A DNA stretch of 6,070 nt from CADEDH01 sp047971245 (GTDB lineage Bacteria; Actinomycetota; Acidimicrobiia; Acidimicrobiales; SZUA-35). Both the position numbers and the translations under genes were made by a program. Positions within the stretch are counted from its first letter, which is position 1; each line of letters opens with the position of its first letter. The DNA lies in the NCBI GenBank assembly GCA_047971245.1, contig JBKDZN010000140.1, forward strand, positions 1-6,070, given 5' to 3'. The notes beneath the pieces were generated by a model. That model made no database searches and was not told the DNA's origin. It saw only the letters and a list, made by a program, of their open reading frames with translations. Shown here piece by piece: positions 6,036-6,070 of the stretch.

Positions 6036-6070
6036 GGGAGCCGGCGTGCTGCGAGCCGGGCCGCCGTCGC

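Noticed and set aside
6022..6070. Direct repeat CCGCCGTCGC at 6022-6031 and 6061-6070
   Set aside because: Ten bases of G/C-biased low-complexity sequence recurring once is not significant here, and the second copy touches the window edge.

Overview
The window is very GC-rich, with strong G/C preference at codon third positions, GTG and TTG starts beside ATG, start/stop overlaps of four bases and almost no non-coding DNA. Together with the protein families present, this suggests a high-GC actinobacterium, possibly of the Acidimicrobiia or Mycobacteriales type. That placement is inference from composition and gene style; no rRNA or other marker gene is present.

Layout: the left edge (2-619, plus strand) holds the C-terminal two thirds of a class I SAM-dependent methyltransferase. 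It converges on a block of five minus-strand genes that fills the rest of the window. In transcription order (right to left) these are a small DoxX-like membrane protein (6022-5591), a fumarylacetoacetase-superfamily 2-oxo acid hydratase most like HpaH/HpcG and MhpD (5594-4800), a zinc-less quinone oxidoreductase (4732-3764), a form II CoxL-like molybdenum hydroxylase large subunit (3767-1494), and a crotonase-fold enoyl-CoA hydratase/isomerase (1429-638). The first and second genes overlap by ATGA, and the third and fourth by TTGA. The remaining spacers are 67 and 64 bases, so the five genes are probably one operon. Its promoter and any further upstream genes lie beyond the right edge.

How the genes may work together: the hydratase belongs to lower meta-cleavage pathways of aromatic compounds, the crotonase to acyl-CoA breakdown, and the molybdenum enzyme and the quinone oxidoreductase are redox enzymes. 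A catabolic cluster for an aromatic, heteroaromatic or carbonyl-rich substrate is a reasonable reading, but no gene fixes the substrate. The molybdenum enzyme has no FAD or 2Fe-2S partner subunit in the window.

I see no RNA gene, insertion sequence, CRISPR array or phage gene. No stretch over 300 bases lacks a gene. Nothing here is convincingly a new biological system. The points most worth a second look are the non-canonical active site of the crotonase, the molybdenum large subunit without partners, and a near-perfect 26-base inverted repeat between the last two genes.
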